Positions 40,878 to 52,343 of a DNA stretch of 64,000 bases are shown here, one piece after another. Source of the stretch: Ramlibacter terrae (GTDB taxonomy: Bacteria; Pseudomonadota; Gammaproteobacteria; Burkholderiales; Burkholderiaceae_C); assembly GCA_013127575.1 (NCBI GenBank), contig CP053418.1:3844001-3908000 (forward strand), given 5' to 3'. The notes under the pieces were generated by a model, which ran no database searches, was not told the DNA's origin, and saw only the letters and a list, made by a program, of their open reading frames with translations. A program made the position numbers and the translations under genes. Within the stretch, counting starts at the first letter, position 1. Each line of letters opens with the position of its first letter.

Positions 40878-41304
40878 GGATCGCATCCAGCGCACGCTGC
40901 AGCTCGCCGTCGGACAGGGCGTGCAGCGGAAGCCGCAGCAGTTGCAGCAGGCGGTAGCCGATCGCCTGGCGGGTGAGCTCGAACGCGCTGCTGCGGTCCG
41001 GCTCGGGGGCATGGGAAGGATCCGGATAGCCCCAATGCACCTTCACCGGGCTGCTGGCCAGTAGGGGCACTGCTCCGCCGCCGCGCCGTCGCACACCGTG
41101 ATGACGATCCGCATGCGCGGCGCGTCGGGTGCGACGAATTCGTCCCAGCTCTTGCTGCGGCTGGCCGAGATATCCACGCCGGCGCGCGCCAGCACTTCGG
41201 CGGCACGCGGGTTGATGCGTCCGCTGGGCACGCTCCCGGCGCTGAAGGCCCGCACGTCGGCGCCGAGCTTCGCCGCCCAGAGGATTCCCGCACAGTCGTT
41301 TCAT
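40867..41304 (-). CDS. arsC: arsenate reductase of the LMW-phosphatase type, N-terminus anomalous
   Basis: The body matches thioredoxin- or glutaredoxin-coupled ArsC: AFSAGSVPSGRINPRAAEVL, RSKSWDEFVAPDAPRM, VITVCDGAAAEQCPYWP and KVHWGYPDPSH, with the two redox Cys of the central loop. A slip near 41062 (CCAGGC). The start is odd: the P-loop with the catalytic Cys (CxGNSxRS) expected near residue 10-17 is absent, and the readable beginning corresponds to MNDCAGILWAAKLGADVR. Either the 5' end is truncated or the assembly has lost it. The stop overlaps acr3. Confidence 0.75.
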   Translation of the reverse strand: MKRLCGNPLGGEARRRRAGLQRRERAQRTHQPACRRSAGARRRGYLGQPQQELGRIRRTRRAAHADRHHGVRRRGGGAVPLLASSPVKVHWGYPDPSHAPEPDRSSAFELTRQAIGYRLLQLLRLPLHALSDGELQRALDAIHAN

Positions 41305-41708
41305 GAGGCTGCGGCCCATCCCCGTTTTCCGTGGACAGGGCTGTGGACAACCTGCCGGGAGCCGGCCGGTTCCCGCGCCGGTGCTGGACGCGCGGCAGGT
41401 TGCCTGTTCCGCAGGCACCCGGCCCGGACCGGTTTAACGCCGGCTGACAGCCCGGAAAGCCGCGGCCACGGCTGTGCTAACCTGAGTGCGCCCCCCTCTC
41501 GCCGCGCTAGGGAGACTCCGTAAGCAGATCCGCCCGATCCGTTACAAGGCATTGCACGGGTGGCCTCATTGATGCCCGGGCGTGACTTCCTACCAACTGA
41601 CAGGGGTCGCACAGGGGCTTGAACGTTTACACCAACTCGGCTTTTGACGATGATCGGGACTGACTTCCCGACCGGTCAGAACCATTTCTGCCCCAATGAA
41701 CGCATTCC
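41305..41708. other. 404-bp gap between arsC and pilB without a gene
   Basis: No coding frame is convincing here. It contains a 9-bp inverted repeat, AACCTGCCG (41349-41357) with CGGCAGGTT (41393-41401), separated by 35 bases, and the AT-richer stretch before pilB (41610-41700) where its promoter should lie; no clear -35/-10 or sigma-54 element is seen. The missing arsC 5' end could have been expected around 41300-41350 but is not found. Confidence 0.5.
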
Positions 41709-43445
<1,737 letters not shown>

Positions 43446-43472
43446 AAGTACAACGTCGTAAGAGGAGCCCAG

Positions 43473-44685
43473 ATGGCCACGGCAGCAACCAAAGTTCCGG
43501 ATTTCGTCTTCGAATGGGAGGGACGGGACCGCAACGGCAAGCAGGTGCGCGGGGAGACGCGGGCCGCGGGCGAGAACCAGGTCATGGCGTCGCTGCGGCG
43601 CCGGGGCGTCAACCCGACCAAGATCAAGAAGCGCCGCATGCGCTCGGGCTCGAAGATCAAGCCCAAGGACATCGCGATCTTCACCCGCCAGCTGGCGACC
43701 ATGATGAAGGCCGGCGTGCCGCTGCTGCAGGCCTTCGACATCGTGGGCCGCGGCAACGCCAACGCCAGCGTCACCAAGCTGCTCAACGACATCCGCACCG
43801 ACGTCGAGACCGGCACCTCGCTGTCGGCGGCCTTCCGCAAGTACCCGCTGTACTTCAACAGCCTGTACTGCAACCTGGTCGAAGCCGGCGAAGCGGCCGG
43901 TATCCTCGAAGGCCTGCTGGACCGCCGGCGACCTACATGGAGAAGACCGAGGCGATCAAGTCGAAGATCAAGTCGGCGCTGATGTACCCGATCGCGGTGG
44001 TGATCGTGGCCTTCGTGGTCACCACCGTCATCATGATCTTCGTGATCCCGGCGTTCAAGGAGGTGTTCACCTCGTTCGGCGCCGACCTGCCGGCGCCCAC
44101 GCTGTTCGTGATCGCCATGAGCGAGATCTTCGTCAAGTGGTGGTGGCTGATCTTCGGCACCATCGGCGGCGGCTTCTACTTCTTCATGCAGGCATGGAAG
44201 CGCAGCGAGAAGGTGCAGATGTTCATGGACCGCCTGATGCTGAAGATGCCGGTGTTCGGCCAGCTGGTCTACAAGTCGACGGTCGCCCGCTGGACGCGCA
44301 CGCTGGCCACCATGTTCGCCGCCGGCGTGCCGCTGGTGGAAGCGCTCGACTCGGTCGGCGGCGCCTCCGGCAACTCGGTGTTCGAGAAGGCCACCGAGAA
44401 GATCCAGCAGGAAGTGTCCACCGGCACCAGCCTGACGGCCGCCATGACCAACGCAACGATCTTCCCGTCGATGGTGCTGCAGATGTGCGCCATCGGCGAG
44501 GAGTCGGGCTCGATCGACCACATGCTCGGCAAGGCAGCCGACTTCTACGAGTCCGAAGTGGACGACATGGTGGCGGGCCTGTCCAGCCTGATGGAACCGG
44601 TCATCATCGTGTTCTGGGCGGCCTGATCGGCGGCATCGTGATCTCGATGTACCTGCCCATCTTCAAGCTCGGCGCCGTCGTCTGA
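43473..44685 (+). CDS. pilC: type IV pilus inner-membrane platform protein PilC
   Basis: About 405 residues with two repeated T2SF domains and three membrane segments. The N-terminus FVFEWEGRDRNGKQVRGETRA and FTRQLATMMKAGVPLLQAFDIV are typical, and the second domain has ARWTRTLATMFAAGVPLVEALD. Slips near 43925 and 44614, both at CCTGG, affect the linker and the last helix. It starts 27 bases after pilB and overlaps pilD by TGATG. Confidence 0.95.
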
Positions 44686-45624
44686 TGTCCCCGGGCCCGA
44701 TGATCGACGCCCTCTTCGGGGGCGTCCTGGGGCTGCTCGTGGGCAGCTTCCTCAACGTCGTCGTCCACCGCTACCCCCGCATCCTCGGACGCGGCTGGTG
44801 GGAGGACGTGCACGACATGGTCGACGACGCCGATTCGCACCAGCAGGTGTTCGGACAGCCGCTGCCGGCCGCCCTGAAGACCGAAGGCAAGAACCTGCGC
44901 GCCCGCCTCGACGCGCTCGGCCCCATCTCGCTGTCGAAGCCGCGCTCGCGCTGCCCGCACTGCGGCCACCAGATCCATTGGTACGAGAACATCCCGGTGG
45001 TGAGCTGGCTGGCGCTGCGCGGCCGCTGCTCGGCGTGCAGGAAGCCGATCGGCGCCCGCTATCCCATCGTCGAACTGGTCACGGCCGGCTTCTTCGCCCT
45101 GTGCGCGTGGCGCTGGGGCCTGACCCGGCAGGCCGGCGCACGGGCCGCCTTCGCCGGGCTGCTGATCTGCCTGTTCCTGATCGACATGGACACGTTCCTG
45201 TTGCCGGACGACCTGAACTACCTGCTGCTGTGGCTCGGCCACGGTGGCGGCGGCGATCGGCTGGACGGTGCCGCTGAAATCGGCGGTGTGGGGCGCGGCG
45301 CTCGGCTACCTCGCGCTCTGGTCGGTCTACCACCTGTTCAAGCTGCTGACCGGCAAGGAAGGCATGGGCTACGGCGACTTCAAGCTGCTGGCGGCGCTGG
45401 GCGCCTGGCTGGGCGCGGAGTACCTGCTGGCGGTGATCCTGCTGTCGTCCATCGTCGGCGCCGTCATCGGCATCCTGCTGCTGGTGGCCGGCAAGCTGGC
45501 CAACCGCAACATCCCGATGCCCTTCGGCCCCTACCTCGCCGGCGCCGGGCTGCTGGCCCCGGTGATCGGGCCGGCCGCCGTGCCGGGGCTGCTGCCCTTC
45601 GCCTTCCCGTTCGGGACGCACTGA
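44685..45624 (+). CDS. pilD: prepilin peptidase / N-methyltransferase PilD
   Basis: Membrane aspartyl protease that trims and methylates type IV prepilins. The zinc-binding Cys tetrad is in [17 protein letters not shown] and [17 protein letters not shown]. The catalytic Asp residues lie in [14 protein letters not shown] and the GYGDFKLL motif ([18 protein letters not shown]). About eight helices, 313 residues. A slip near 45241 at CCWGG. Last of pilBCD; coaE follows 13 bases later. Confidence 0.95.
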
Positions 45625-45637
45625 CCGCGCGGCCGCC

Positions 45638-46243
45638 GTGACGCCCGTTCGCATCGGCCTCACCGGCGGCATCGGCAGCGGCAAGAGCACGGTGCTGGCG
45701 ATGCTGCAGGCGCTCGGCGCGGCGCCCATTGACGCCGACGCGATCTCGCGCGCCACCACGGCCGCCGGCGGGGCGGCCATCGCCGCGATCCGCGAGCGCT
45801 TCGGCCCGGACTTCATCGCCGCCGACGGCGCCCTCGACCGCGCCCGCATGCGCGAAGCGGCCTATGCGCGGCCCGAGGCGCGCCGCGAGCTGGAACAGAT
45901 CATCCATCCGCTGGTGGGCCAGGAGATCGCGCGGCAGGTGGAGGAAGCCACCCGCGCCGGCGCCCGCTGCATCGTGTTCGACATCCCGCTGCTGGTGGAA
46001 TCGGGCCGCTGGCGCGCGCAGCTCGATCGGGTGCTGGTGGTCGACTGCGCGCCCGAGACGCAGGTGGCGCGGGTGGTGGCGCGCAGCGCGCTCCAGCCCG
46101 ACGAGGTGCGGGCGATCATCGCCGCGCAGGCGCCGCGGGCGCTGCGGCTGGCCGCGGCCGACCTCGTGGTCTGCAACGAGGGGCTCACGCTGGACGCACT
46201 CCGGCACGAAGTGGAACAGGCGGCGCACACCTTCGGGCTATGA
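45638..46243 (+). CDS. coaE: dephospho-CoA kinase
   Basis: Intact 201-residue P-loop kinase that completes CoA synthesis. GTG start; Walker A in GLTGGIGSGKSTVL, then PIDADAISR, the CoA-domain stretch HPLVGQEIARQ and VFDIPLLVES. Placement between pilD and zapD/yacG is the conserved proteobacterial arrangement. Confidence 0.96.
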   Translation: MTPVRIGLTGGIGSGKSTVLAMLQALGAAPIDADAISRATTAAGGAAIAAIRERFGPDFIAADGALDRARMREAAYARPEARRELEQIIHPLVGQEIARQVEEATRAGARCIVFDIPLLVESGRWRAQLDRVLVVDCAPETQVARVVARSALQPDEVRAIIAAQAPRALRLAAADLVVCNEGLTLDALRHEVEQAAHTFGL

Positions 46244-46280
46244 TGGCGCCCTCCTGCCCCTCCAACGCCATCCGCCGCGA

Positions 46281-47030
46281 GTGATCCTCTACGAATACCC
46301 GTTCAACGAACGCATCCGGACGTACCTGCGGCTGGAACACCTGTTCCGCCGGCTGGGCGAGCTGATCCCGCGCAGCCACCCCTCGACCACCACTTCGCCC
46401 GGCGACGATCTTCGAGGTGATGGACGTGGCGGCCCGCGCCGACCTCAAGTCGGACGTGATGAAGGACCCGAGCGGCAGAAGAACACCCTCAACGGCTACC
46501 GCGGCAATCCCGCCATCGCCGAGAGCGTGCTCGACGAGGTGATCGGCACGCTCGACGCCTGCTTCAACACGCTGAACACGATCCCCGGCAAGGCGGGCCA
46601 GCCGCTGACCGAGAACGACTGGCTCATGAGCATCCGCAGCCGCGCAAGCATTCCCGGCGGCACCTGCGAATTCGACCTGCCCGGCTACTACGCCTGGCAG
46701 CACAACACCCCGGACGAGCGCCGCGCCGACCTCGAACGCTGGGCCGCCACGCTGGCCCCGCTGGCCGAATCCATCACCATGCTGCTCAAGCTGCTGCGCG
46801 ATTCGGGCAGCCCGCAGAAGGTGATCGCCGCCGGCGGCCAGCTGCAGCAGACGCTGCCGCAGGGCCGCACCTTCCAGCTGCTGCGGCTGCGCATCGACGA
46901 GAAGATGGGACTCGTTCCGGAAATCAGCGCGAACCGCCTGATCGTTTCGGTGCGGATGATGCGGCAGGAAAACGACCGCATGCAGCCGAGCACCGACGCC
47001 GCCCCTTTCGAACTCACCCTCTGCGCCTAG
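46281..47030 (+). CDS. zapD: cell division protein ZapD
   Basis: ZapD bundles FtsZ filaments at the Z ring. The GTG start reads [22 protein letters not shown], a diagnostic beginning, and later [24 protein letters not shown] [11 protein letters not shown], and [12 protein letters not shown] are typical. Slips near 46384 (C-run), 46405 (CCTGG) and 46470 (CCTGG). About 251 residues. Between coaE and yacG as usual. Confidence 0.93.
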   Translation: MILYEYPFNERIRTYLRLEHLFRRLGELIPRSHPSTTTSPGDDLRGDGRGGPRRPQVGRDEGPERQKNTLNGYRGNPAIAESVLDEVIGTLDACFNTLNTIPGKAGQPLTENDWLMSIRSRASIPGGTCEFDLPGYYAWQHNTPDERRADLERWAATLAPLAESITMLLKLLRDSGSPQKVIAAGGQLQQTLPQGRTFQLLRLRIDEKMGLVPEISANRLIVSVRMMRQENDRMQPSTDAAPFELTLCA

Positions 47031-47040
47031 GTTTTCCGCG

Positions 47041-47234
47041 ATGAAGCCACGCATCGTGCGTTGCCCCGCCTGCGGCGGCGACAGCATCTACGCCCCGACC
47101 AATCCCTTCCGTCCCTTCTGCAGCGCCCGCTGCAAGGGCATCGACCTCGGCGCCGGGCCAGCGAGGAATTCAGGGTGCCCGACGAGAACACGCCGCCGGA
47201 TGAACTGCCTTTCGGGGATCCGAAAGAGCAATAG
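47041..47234 (+). CDS. yacG: DNA gyrase inhibitor / zinc protein YacG
   Basis: About 64 residues. The four-Cys zinc site is in [12 protein letters not shown] and [16 protein letters not shown], followed by the acidic tail [14 protein letters not shown] typical of YacG. A slip near 47158 (GCCTGGGCC). Binds GyrB and inhibits gyrase in E. coli. Ten bases after zapD. Confidence 0.93.
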
Positions 47235-47251
47235 GGCCGCGGGGGAAACCT

Positions 47252-47354
47252 TTGAACGCAGAGGGCGCGGAGGATTCGCAGAAGTCGCAGAAAGGAGCCA
47301 TTCGAATGGATTCTTCCGCGCTTTCTGCGCCTTCTCTGCGCCCTCTGCGTTCAA
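47252..47354. repeat. 103-bp quasi-palindromic element
   Basis: A 17-bp perfect terminal inverted repeat (TTGAACGCAGAGGGCGC and its complement, 47252-47268 and 47338-47354), imperfectly paired inner arms rich in CGCAGA units, and a central 12-bp palindrome CCATTCGAATGG at 47298-47309 share one centre near 47303. It sits between convergent yacG and the Nudix gene and could fold into a long hairpin. ACGCAGAG-rich units of this sort recur in beta- and gammaproteobacterial intergenic DNA. Confidence 0.75.
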
Positions 47355-47365
47355 GGGTTTTCGCC

Positions 47366-47834
47366 TCAGCCTGCGTGAGTGGCCCCCGAACCCCCGCTCC
47401 TGCGCAAACCAGCGCAGCACCGGCACCGTCCCCGGCAGCACCGGCTGCACGTCCACCGGCAGTTGCTGCCGGGCGAACTGCTGGCCCTCGAGCATGTGCA
47501 GCGCGCCGGTCCATTCGTAGACCTTGCAGAAGTGCAGGCGCACCAGCGCGTGCGGGTAGTCGACGCGTTCGACGCGCCACGGGTGCACGGCGGCTATCGT
47601 GACGCCGATCTCTTCCTGCAACTCGCGCCGCAACGCGGCTTCGATCGACTCGCCCGCTTCGACCTTGCCGCCCGGGAACTCCCAGTAGCCTTCGTAGACC
47701 TTGCCCGGCGGCCGCGACGTCAAGAGGAAGGCGCCGTCCGCGCGCAGCAGCACGCCCACGGCGACTTCCACTTCCTTGCGGTGGGGCCCGCCCTCGCGCG
47801 GGCGGTCGCCGTCCGCGACGAGGACCGGCGTCAC
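47366..47834 (-). CDS. Nudix hydrolase, MutT-like (8-oxo-dGTP diphosphatase type)
   Basis: The Nudix box runs from [17 protein letters not shown] to LQEEIGV with intact Glu ligands; the start of the domain is [20 protein letters not shown] and [18 protein letters not shown], close to MutT. The GTG start overlaps the stop of the ATPase gene (GTGA). The 3' end is uncertain: the frame stays open through the palindrome into yacG, and C-runs at 47382-47398 invite a slip, which would place the stop at about 47366. About 155 residues in that case. Confidence 0.82.
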
Positions 47835-48702
47835 GTGTTGTGCCGCCCCGCGTAGTCGCGCGCGAACTGGTAGGCCACGCGGCCGCTGCGCGAGCCGCGC
47901 TCCAGCGCCCACACCAGCGCCTCCGGTCGAGCCGCCTCGATCTCGGAGGCGGGCACCTTGAAGTGCGACAGCCACTGCGCGGTGATCGCCGGTATTCGTC
48001 CTGGCTGAACGGGTAGAAGCTCACCCAGAGGCCGAAGCGCTCGGACAGCGAGATCTTCTCCTCGACCACTTCGCCGGGATGCACCTCGCCGTCCTCGGTG
48101 TGCTTGTACGTGAGGTTCTCCGTCATGTACTCGGGCAACAGGTGGCGGCGGTTGCTGGTCGCGTAGATGAGCACGTTGGGCACGGCGGCGGCCACGGAGC
48201 CGTCGAGGATCGACTTGAGCGCCTTGTAGCCGGGCTCGCCTTCCTCGAAGCTCAGGTCGTCGCAGAACACGATGAACTTCTCGGGGCGGTTGGCGACGAC
48301 GTCGATGATGTCCGGCAGGTCGACCAGGTCGGCCTTGTCCACCTCGATCAGGCGCAGGCCCTCGGCGGCGTGCGCGTTCAGGCAGGCCTTGATCAGCGAC
48401 GACTTGCCGGTGCCGCGCGCACCGGTCAGCAGCACGTTGTTGGCGGGATGCCCCTGCACGAAGGTGCGCGTGTTGCGCTCGATCTTTTCCTTTTGCGGCT
48501 CGATCTCCTTGAGATCGTCGAGCGCGATGCTGGCCACGTGCTTCACCGGCTCCAGCGTGCCGTGGCCGCTGGAGCGCTTGCGGTAGCGCCAGGCGATGGA
48601 GGCGCCCCAGTCGGGCTCGCCCAGCGGCTGCGGCAGGATGGCCTCGATGCGCGCCAGCAGCTGCGTGGCGCGCTCCATGAGCTGTTCGAACTTCTCGGTC
48701 AT
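47831..48702 (-). CDS. DUF815 ATP-binding protein
   Basis: About 290 residues of the DUF815 AAA-like family. Walker A is [16 protein letters not shown] and the Walker B-like stretch is [14 protein letters not shown], then [18 protein letters not shown] as sensor 1. A slip near 47993 (TACCTGGCG). It starts inside the argJ stop (ATGA) and ends inside the Nudix start (GTGA), so the three are translationally linked. The biochemical role of DUF815 is not established. Confidence 0.85.
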
Positions 48703-49920
48703 GAACGGTAGTCGGCGTTGATCGTCACGTACTCGTGGCTGAAGTCGCAGGTCCAGACGGTCGGCGGCCGTGCCGCGGCCGAGACCGACCCGCACCGTGA
48801 TCTCGCTCTGCTTCATCACGCGCTGCCCGTCCTCTTCGCGGTACGCCGGGTTGCGGCCGCCCTTGGTGGCGACGTGCACGTCGTCGAGGTGCAGCTCGAT
48901 CTTCGTCTGGTCGAGGTCGTCGATGCCCGCGTAGCCGACGGCGGCGAGGATGCGGCCCAGGTTCGGGTCGCTGGCGAAGAACGCCGTCTTCACCAGGGGG
49001 CGAGTGCGCGATCGCGTAGGCGACCAGGCGGCATTCGGCGGCGGTCTTGCCGCCTTCGACGCGCACGGTGATGAACTTGGTGGCGCCCTCGCCGTCGCGC
49101 ACGATGGCCTGCGCCAGCAGGCGCGCGACTTCCTGCATCGCGTCCTTCACCGCCTTGCCGGCCGGCGTGTCCCACGACGCGATCGGCGCATGCTTCGCCT
49201 GGTTCGTCGCAGCCACGATGAACGAGTCGTTGGTGGACGTGTCGCCGTCCACCGTCACGCGGTTGAACGAGCCCTCGGCCAGCTCGAACGCCAGCGCCGG
49301 CAGCAGCGAAGCGTCGATGCACGCGTCGGTGGCCGGGAAGCCCAGCATCGTCGCCATGTTCGGCCGGATCATGCCGGCGCCCTTGCTGATGCCGGTGACG
49401 GTGACGGTGGCGCCCTCGACCTGCACTGGCGGCTGAACGCCTTGGGCAGCGTGTCGGTGGTCATGATGCCCTCGGCCGCGCGCAGCCAGTGCTCCGGCTT
49501 GGCGTCGGCGATGGCCGCGGGCAGCCCTGCCTCGATGCGGTCCACCGGCAGCGGCTCCATGAGCGCCGGTGGAAAACGGCAGCACCTGCTCGGGCGCCAG
49601 GTCCAGCAGGCGGGCGGCGGCGGCGCAAGTGGCGCGCGCACGCTGCAACCCGTCTTCGCCGGTGCCCGCGTTCGCGTTGCCGGTGTTGATCACCATCGCG
49701 CGGATGTCGCCGCGTGCCGGTGCTCGCGGCCCACCTGCACCGGGGCGGCGCTGAAGCGGTTCTTCGTGAACACGCCGGCGACGGCGGCCCCCGGTTCCAG
49801 CAGGAACACGGTGAGGTCCTTGCGGTTGGCCTTGCGGATGCCCGCTTCGGCGACGCCGATGCGCACGCCGGCGACGGGATGCAGCGACGCCGCGGCGGGC
49901 GCGCTCAGGTTGACTGCCAT
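48699..49920 (-). CDS. argJ: bifunctional ornithine acetyltransferase / N-acetylglutamate synthase
   Basis: Transfers acetyl groups in the cyclic arginine pathway. Autoproteolysis is expected before the Thr of [12 protein letters not shown]. Other markers are [28 protein letters not shown] and the C-terminal [17 protein letters not shown]. Slips near 48772, 48998, 49432, 49575 and 49719, most at CCWGG. About 407 residues. It overlaps the DUF815 gene. Confidence 0.94.
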
Positions 49921-49966
49921 GGAATGACCCTTGTCGATCTCGTTGATTGGGAAAACGCGCGGGGCG

Positions 49967-50400
49967 TCAGTTCTGGCGCCACGGCAGTCCGCGCAGGCGC
50001 CAGCCGCCCGTGCGGTTGCGGTGGCCCTCGGCGTCGGCGTCGCCCTCGAAACCTTCGAGGATGTTGTAGGCCTCCAGCCCGAGTTCGGTCGCGCGCTTCG
50101 CGGCGGCGATGGAGCGCACGCCGCTGCGGCACAGCAGGACCACCTTCTTGCCTGGCGGCACCGCGGCGCGCACGCCTTCGTCGAAGCCGGGGTTGGCCTG
50201 CATGCCGGGCCACTGCTTCGAGGCCAGGCCCACGGCGCCCGGCACGAAGCCGACCCATTCGCGCTCGGCGTCGGTGCGCACGTCGACCAGCACCGCATCG
50301 CCGGCCTGCACCCATTGCCAGGCCAGTTCGGGGACCACGTCGCCGGCGTAGCCTTCCGCGGGCCGGGGGCCGCGGGCGAAGAAGGAGTGGGTGCGTTCAT
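49967..50400 (-). CDS. rhodanese-like domain protein
   Basis: About 144 residues. The active-site Cys is in [12 protein letters not shown], typical of single-domain rhodaneses that bind sulfane sulphur, with [21 protein letters not shown] upstream. A slip near 50370 in a C-run. The C-terminal end has extra basic residues ([17 protein letters not shown]). It lies 46 bases upstream of argJ on the same strand. Confidence 0.85.
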
Positions 50401-50537
50401 GGGGCGATTTTGCCAGCCCGCGTGCAGACAGCCGTCCGTCAGCAAGTCGGCCTTGCGCTCCGTGTAAACCCTATCGCTACTTGCACCCATCGAATCAAAG
50501 ATCGCGCTGCATCCATTCCAACGCAAGGAGACAGAGA

Positions 50538-51652
50538 ATGACCGAGTCCAAGAAAACTGGCCGCCGTGGCCTGCTGAAGGGCGCAGCCGTTGCCGCCGGC
50601 ACCATGGCCGCGCCGATGGTCGCCGTCGCGCAGACCACCTCGTTCCGCTTCCAGAGCACTGGCCGGCCAAGGACATCTTCCACGAGTTCGCCCGGGACTT
50701 CGCCAAGAAGGTGAACGACATGGCCGGCAACCGCCTGAAGATCGAAGTGCTGCCTTCCGGCGCGGTCGTTCCTGCCTTCCAGCTGCTCGAAGCCGTCAAC
50801 AAGGGCACGCTCGACGGCGGCCACGGCGTGGTGGCCTACCACTACGGCAAGAACTCGGCGCTCGCCCTGTGGGGCTCGGGCCCGGCCTACGGCATGGACC
50901 CCAACATGGTCCTGTCCTGGCACAACTACGGCGGCGGCAAGGCCCTGCTGGAAGAGATCTACAAGTCCATCAACATGGACGTGGTGTCGTACCTGTACGG
51001 CCCGATGCCCACGCAGCCCCCGGGCTGGTTCAAGAAGCCGGTCTCCAACGTGGCGCAGATGAAGGGCCTGAAGTTCCGCACCGTGGGCACGGCCGTCGAC
51101 GTGTTCAAGGAACTGGGCGCCGCCGTCAACCCGCTGCCCGGCGGCGAGATCGTGCCGGCGCTGGACCGCGGCCTGATCGACGCGGCCGAATTCAACAACG
51201 CCTCGTCCGACCGCGTGCTGGGCTTCGCCGACGTGGCCAAGAACTGCATGCTGCAGTCGTTCCACCAGTCCGGCGAGCAGTTCGAGATCCTGTTCAACAA
51301 GACCAAGTACAACGCGCTGCCGCAGGAACTCAAGTCGATCATCGACTACGCCGTGCAGGCCTCCAGCGCCGACATGAGCTGGAAGGCGATCGACCGCAAC
51401 TCCAAGGACTACATCGAGCTCAAGACCAAGGACAAGGTCAACTTCTACAAGACGCCCGACTCGATCCTGCGCGCGCAGCTCGACGCCTGGGACAAGGTCA
51501 TCGCCGCCAAGGCCAAGGAGAACCCGCACTTCCAGAAGGTGCTGGACTCGCAGCGCGCCTTCGCCGAGCGCGCCGGCCAGTGGCAGAACGACTACATGGT
51601 CGATTTCAAGATGGCCTACAACCGTTACTTCGCCAAGGGCAAGAAGGCCTGA
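50538..51652 (+). CDS. TRAP transporter solute-binding protein, DctP family
   Basis: Periplasmic binding protein of about 371 residues with a twin-arginine leader ([17 protein letters not shown]...AVA). DctP-type stretches include [40 protein letters not shown] and [16 protein letters not shown], in the subgroup that carries alpha-keto or other monocarboxylates. A slip near 50659 (CACCTGGCC). AAGGAG ribosome-binding site. Followed by a strong terminator and then the two membrane subunits, which would favour excess binding protein. Confidence 0.92.
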
Positions 51653-51671
51653 GGTCCCCGACCGGCAAAGA

Positions 51672-51699
51672 GGGCGGCACGCGAGGGCCGCCCTTTTTT
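51672..51699 (+). terminator. intrinsic terminator between dctP and dctQ genes
   Basis: GGGCGGC (51672-51678) pairs with GCCGCCC (51687-51693) and is followed by six T residues. It would reduce expression of the membrane subunits relative to the binding protein. Confidence 0.9.
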
Positions 51700-51730
51700 G
51701 GCCTGAAGCAGCGAGAGCAAGGACGGAAAG

Positions 51731-52343
51731 ATGCAAAAACTACTCGGCGGTCGACCGCCTGTCCACCTGGCTGGGGCAGCTGTTCGCCCGGGCGATCATC
51801 CTGCTGACGGTCATGATCTCTCGGGAGGTGTTCTCCCGGTACGTGCTGGGCACGCCCCACGGCTGGATGCTCGACGCGCAGATCATGATGTACGGCGTGC
51901 TGTTCATGATGGCCGGCGCCTACACGCTGTCGAAGAACGGCCACGTGCGCGGCGACGTGCTGTACGGCTTCTTCCGCCCGCGCACGCAGGCCACGCTGGA
52001 CCTGATCCTCTACTTCCTGTTCTTCCTGCCGGGCGTGATCGCGCTGACGTACGCCGGCTGGACCTACTTCCAGGACTCGCTCGCCATCCGCGAGCAGACC
52101 TTCAACGCGGACCCGATCCCCGTGTATCCGTTCAAGTTCTTCATTCCGTTCGCCGGCTCCATCCTGCTGCTGCAGGGTTTCGTGGAGATCGCGCGCTGCA
52201 TCATCTGCATCCGTGACGGCGCGTGGCCCTCGCGCGAGCAGGACGTGGAGGAAGTCGACGTCGAGAAGCTCAAGGCGATGGTGCATGCCGACGACCATCC
52301 CGAACTGGCGGCGCCGCCCGCCGAGAAGGGGGTGCAGCTGTGA
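51731..52343 (+). CDS. TRAP transporter small permease, DctQ family
   Basis: About 203 residues with four membrane helices. DctQ markers are VFSRYVLGTPHGWMLDAQIMMYG and ACTLSKNGHVRGDVLYG-like YTLSKNGHVRGDV. The start is best restored by removing one A from the A-run in codons 2-3 (MQNYSAVDRLSTWLGQLF). The C-terminal tail is acidic. Its stop overlaps the large subunit start (GTGA). Confidence 0.9.

Noticed and set aside
41305..41708. sigma-54 promoter before pilB
   Set aside because: No GG-N10-GC pair with the right flanks was found; only a generic AT-rich stretch is present.
47088..47366. Nudix protein extended through the palindrome and yacG
   Set aside because: The extension is composed of the repeat and antisense yacG; Nudix proteins of this type end before it.
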